DNA of 64,000 bases from Clostridiales bacterium (GTDB lineage Bacteria; Bacillota; Clostridia; Oscillospirales; UBA644). The translations under genes were made by a program, and so were the position numbers. Position 1 is the first letter of the stretch. The number at the start of each line of letters is the position of its first letter. Location: assembly GCA_016281915.1 (NCBI GenBank), contig JAEEJO010000074.1, positions 1 to 64,000 on the forward strand. The letters are read 5' to 3'. The notes beneath the pieces are model-generated. The model searched no databases. It saw only the letters and a list, made by a program, of their open reading frames with translations, and was not told the origin of the DNA. Shown here in pieces: positions 62,379 through 64,000 of this stretch.

Positions 62379-63134
62379 TCAATCAAGTTTTGCGTAATCT
62401 TCCGCCGAAACTTCCTCGCACCATTCCGTTGAAGCATCTTGTCCGGCAACCTCTATTGCAAGATGAGAAAACCATTCGTCCGGCGCCGCGCCGTGCCAGT
62501 GCTTAACGTTTGCGGGGATATTTACGACAGTTCCGGGCGTCATTTCAACAGGGTCTTTGCCCCATTCACGGTAATATCCTCTGCCTCCGACGCAAATCAG
62601 CATCTGTCCGCCTCCGCTTTTTGCATGATGGATATGCCAGTTGTTGCGGCAGCCCGGCTCGAAAGTTACATTGAAGACCGATATCTGCTCTGTTGATACC
62701 GGCGCAAGATAGCTTTGACCGACAAAATATTTTCCGTACGGATTTTTTTCGCCGATCGGGAAGAACAGAGTATTCTGATATCTGTCTTTTTCGGTGAGCG
62801 CAGGCGTCTCCTCGTTCCAGACCTCTTTTGCGAGACGGAAAACAGCCCATCCTTTCGGCCAGCCGACGTACATGGTCGCATGAGTTATCAGCGCGGCTAT
62901 CTCTTCTTTTGTTACGCCGTGAGCCTTTGCGTTTTGCAGATGATATAAAAGAGATGAATCGGTGATCCCCGATGCCATAAGCGATACGACGGTAACGATG
63001 CATTTCGTTTTAACGTCTATCGCCTCTTCGTTCCAGACCTCTCCGAAAAGTATATCGTCGTTGAGGCGTGCAAATGTCGGAGCAAAGGAACCGAGCTGCT
63101 CCCTGCCCGCCGTTTGTGTTATTTTTTTATTCAT
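62379..63134 (-). CDS. Carboxymuconolactone decarboxylase-like/cupin fusion protein
   Basis: The 251-residue protein has an AhpD-like all-helical carboxymuconolactone decarboxylase domain (about 1-110, with the EVWNEEAIDVKTKCIVTV motif and a single Cys at the usual site) and a C-terminal cupin (about 145-240) with metal ligands in NNWHIHHAKSGGGQ and VKHWHGAAP. Such fusions are often linked to quinone or aldehyde stress; the substrate is unknown. AAAGGAG precedes the ATG. A near-palindrome CCGTGTTTAAAACGG (minus, near 63162) upstream could be an operator. Confidence 0.88.
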   Translation of the reverse strand: MNKKITQTAGREQLGSFAPTFARLNDDILFGEVWNEEAIDVKTKCIVTVVSLMASGITDSSLLYHLQNAKAHGVTKEEIAALITHATMYVGWPKGWAVFRLAKEVWNEETPALTEKDRYQNTLFFPIGEKNPYGKYFVGQSYLAPVSTEQISVFNVTFEPGCRNNWHIHHAKSGGGQMLICVGGRGYYREWGKDPVEMTPGTVVNIPANVKHWHGAAPDEWFSHLAIEVAGQDASTEWCEEVSAEDYAKLD

Positions 63135-63199
63135 TATGAGCTCCTTTGACTTTTATACACTGTAATACCGTTTTAAACACGGGTTGTCGTAATTATAAA

Positions 63200-64000
63200 T
63201 CAGTCCGTTGCCCTGTCAAGTATCTCGCGGACCGTTTCGTCCGGACTTTCGAGGTCTTTCGAGCCTATACCGATAAGCGTTGGCAGAAATCCCCTCGCGC
63301 AGTCAAGATCAAAAGTAAGCTTCATGGCTTCTCTGTCATTTACGTGTGAGTGATATCCTATCAGCTTGCAAACGTCCTTGTAAAGCGTCGCGTTTACCGG
63401 ACAGAGTTTGTTTGCATCTACTGTCGTTTTGGGAGCGCCGTTTTGCGGGCTGAATGCATGCCCCTGCGCAAAATACTGACCCTGAACCGTCACCTCGTTC
63501 AGTCCCTCGCCGCCTACGCACTCAACTTTCTTTATTTCCGCAATGTTTCTGAGCAGTTTTACAACGCCCTCACCGCACGTCAGATTATTGACGTATTCTG
63601 TTTCAAGGTTGAATATGCCGTGCGTAACGTCTATAAAGACGATATCCGTATCGAGCATTTGAACCGCCTTGCTTATGTTTTTTGTCAGCAGATAACGCCA
63701 CATGGCGTGGCCGGGATGTATTTTCGTCATAACGTTATATCGCTGAGACGAACGAAGTATCAGATTGTCTTCGGGAACGGGATACCATGATTTATCCCAC
63801 GCCCATCCCTTCGCTACGCCTGTATCCGCTTCGCGGTATCTGAAGTCTCGCACAAGTTCGAATTCCGGCCTTGTCGGATCTATTTCAAACGCGTTGAAAT
63901 GCGGCGAAACATGATATCCCATTTCGGAAGCCTCTTTAAAGAAAGCTATCGCCTCTGCGGAAGGTGTATAGTCGGGATAATTCTGATCGTATCCGTCGTT
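63200..64000 (-). CDS. Partial glycosidase-like protein (DUF6259-like), C-terminal portion
   Basis: The frame is open across the right edge, so only the last 266 residues are seen; an internal Met at 63922 is not taken as the start. It looks like the end of a TIM-barrel glycosidase-type protein: FFKEASEMGYHVSPHFNAFEID, VFIDVTHGIFN and CVGGEGLNE, the last resembling a catalytic strand with an acidic residue. DUF6259 is the best guess from memory and is uncertain. It ends without a beta-sandwich domain. No terminator is clear before the divergent neighbourhood. Confidence 0.65.
   Translation of the reverse strand, partial: NDGYDQNYPDYTPSAEAIAFFKEASEMGYHVSPHFNAFEIDPTRPEFELVRDFRYREADTGVAKGWAWDKSWYPVPEDNLILRSSQRYNVMTKIHPGHAMWRYLLTKNISKAVQMLDTDIVFIDVTHGIFNLETEYVNNLTCGEGVVKLLRNIAEIKKVECVGGEGLNEVTVQGQYFAQGHAFSPQNGAPKTTVDANKLCPVNATLYKDVCKLIGYHSHVNDREAMKLTFDLDCARGFLPTLIGIGSKDLESPDETVREILDRATD

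Noticed and set aside
1-64000. CRISPR array, insertion sequence or integrase
   Set aside because: No regularly spaced short repeats, transposase motifs or site-specific recombinase were found on either strand.

Overview
The window looks like a chromosomal segment of a low-to-mid GC Bacillota, most likely an uncultured gut-type Clostridia (Oscillospirales or Christensenellales-like). The basis is dense operons with AGGAG-type ribosome binding sites, near-consensus TTGACA-17-TATAAT promoters, frequent TTG starts, a full bacillary core gene complement, and anaerobe markers (flavodiiron protein, rubredoxin, acetate kinase, a YgiQ-type radical SAM protein). The exact lineage is inference. No rRNA, complete tRNA, CRISPR array, insertion sequence or integrase was seen.

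Layout. 1-360: two near-identical 169-bp tandem units that are highly structured and tRNA-like at their ends. 385-8438: a membrane protein, a homocysteine S-methyltransferase, a peroxidase/OhrR redox operon with a visible operator, glycerol-1-phosphate dehydrogenase with a GDSL hydrolase, and a four-domain flavodiiron protein with a free rubredoxin. 8500-14938 (minus): a CBM9-like/transglutaminase/kinase-like operon, then a GNAT and a VanY-type peptidase. 15074-18107: an AEC transporter, tsaE, tsaB and rpiB. 18190-21822 (minus): zapA, U32 peptidase, phosphoesterase and dut. 22044-29051: ftsK, ygiQ and a two-component system. 29202-40794: a long plus-strand housekeeping run of rplS, lepB, rbgA, rnhB, yraN, an M19 dipeptidase, a phosphoesterase, tig, clpP, clpX, a PHP protein and lon. 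40849-49854 (minus): a sugar isomerase/oxidoreductase operon, DegV, and two zinc-ribbon ABC exporters around a DUF1854 protein. 50084-52362: a UroD-like protein with a cytoplasmic GH18 protein.

52522-60079 is the most unusual part. It is a compact, translationally coupled phage packaging and head cassette: small and large terminase, portal, scaffold, P22-type coat, connectors, a probable tail tube and a tail hub. It sits directly between ordinary chromosomal genes. There is no integrase, repressor, replication, lysis or tape-measure gene. The small terminase has lost its normal start codon and its N-terminal DNA-binding half. This fits either a decaying prophage or a domesticated, gene-transfer-agent-like particle, and the intact downstream frames argue against simple decay.

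60156-64000 returns to cellular genes: a DUF6273 protein, ackA, a carboxymuconolactone decarboxylase-cupin fusion, and the C-terminal part of a glycosidase-like protein that runs off the right edge.
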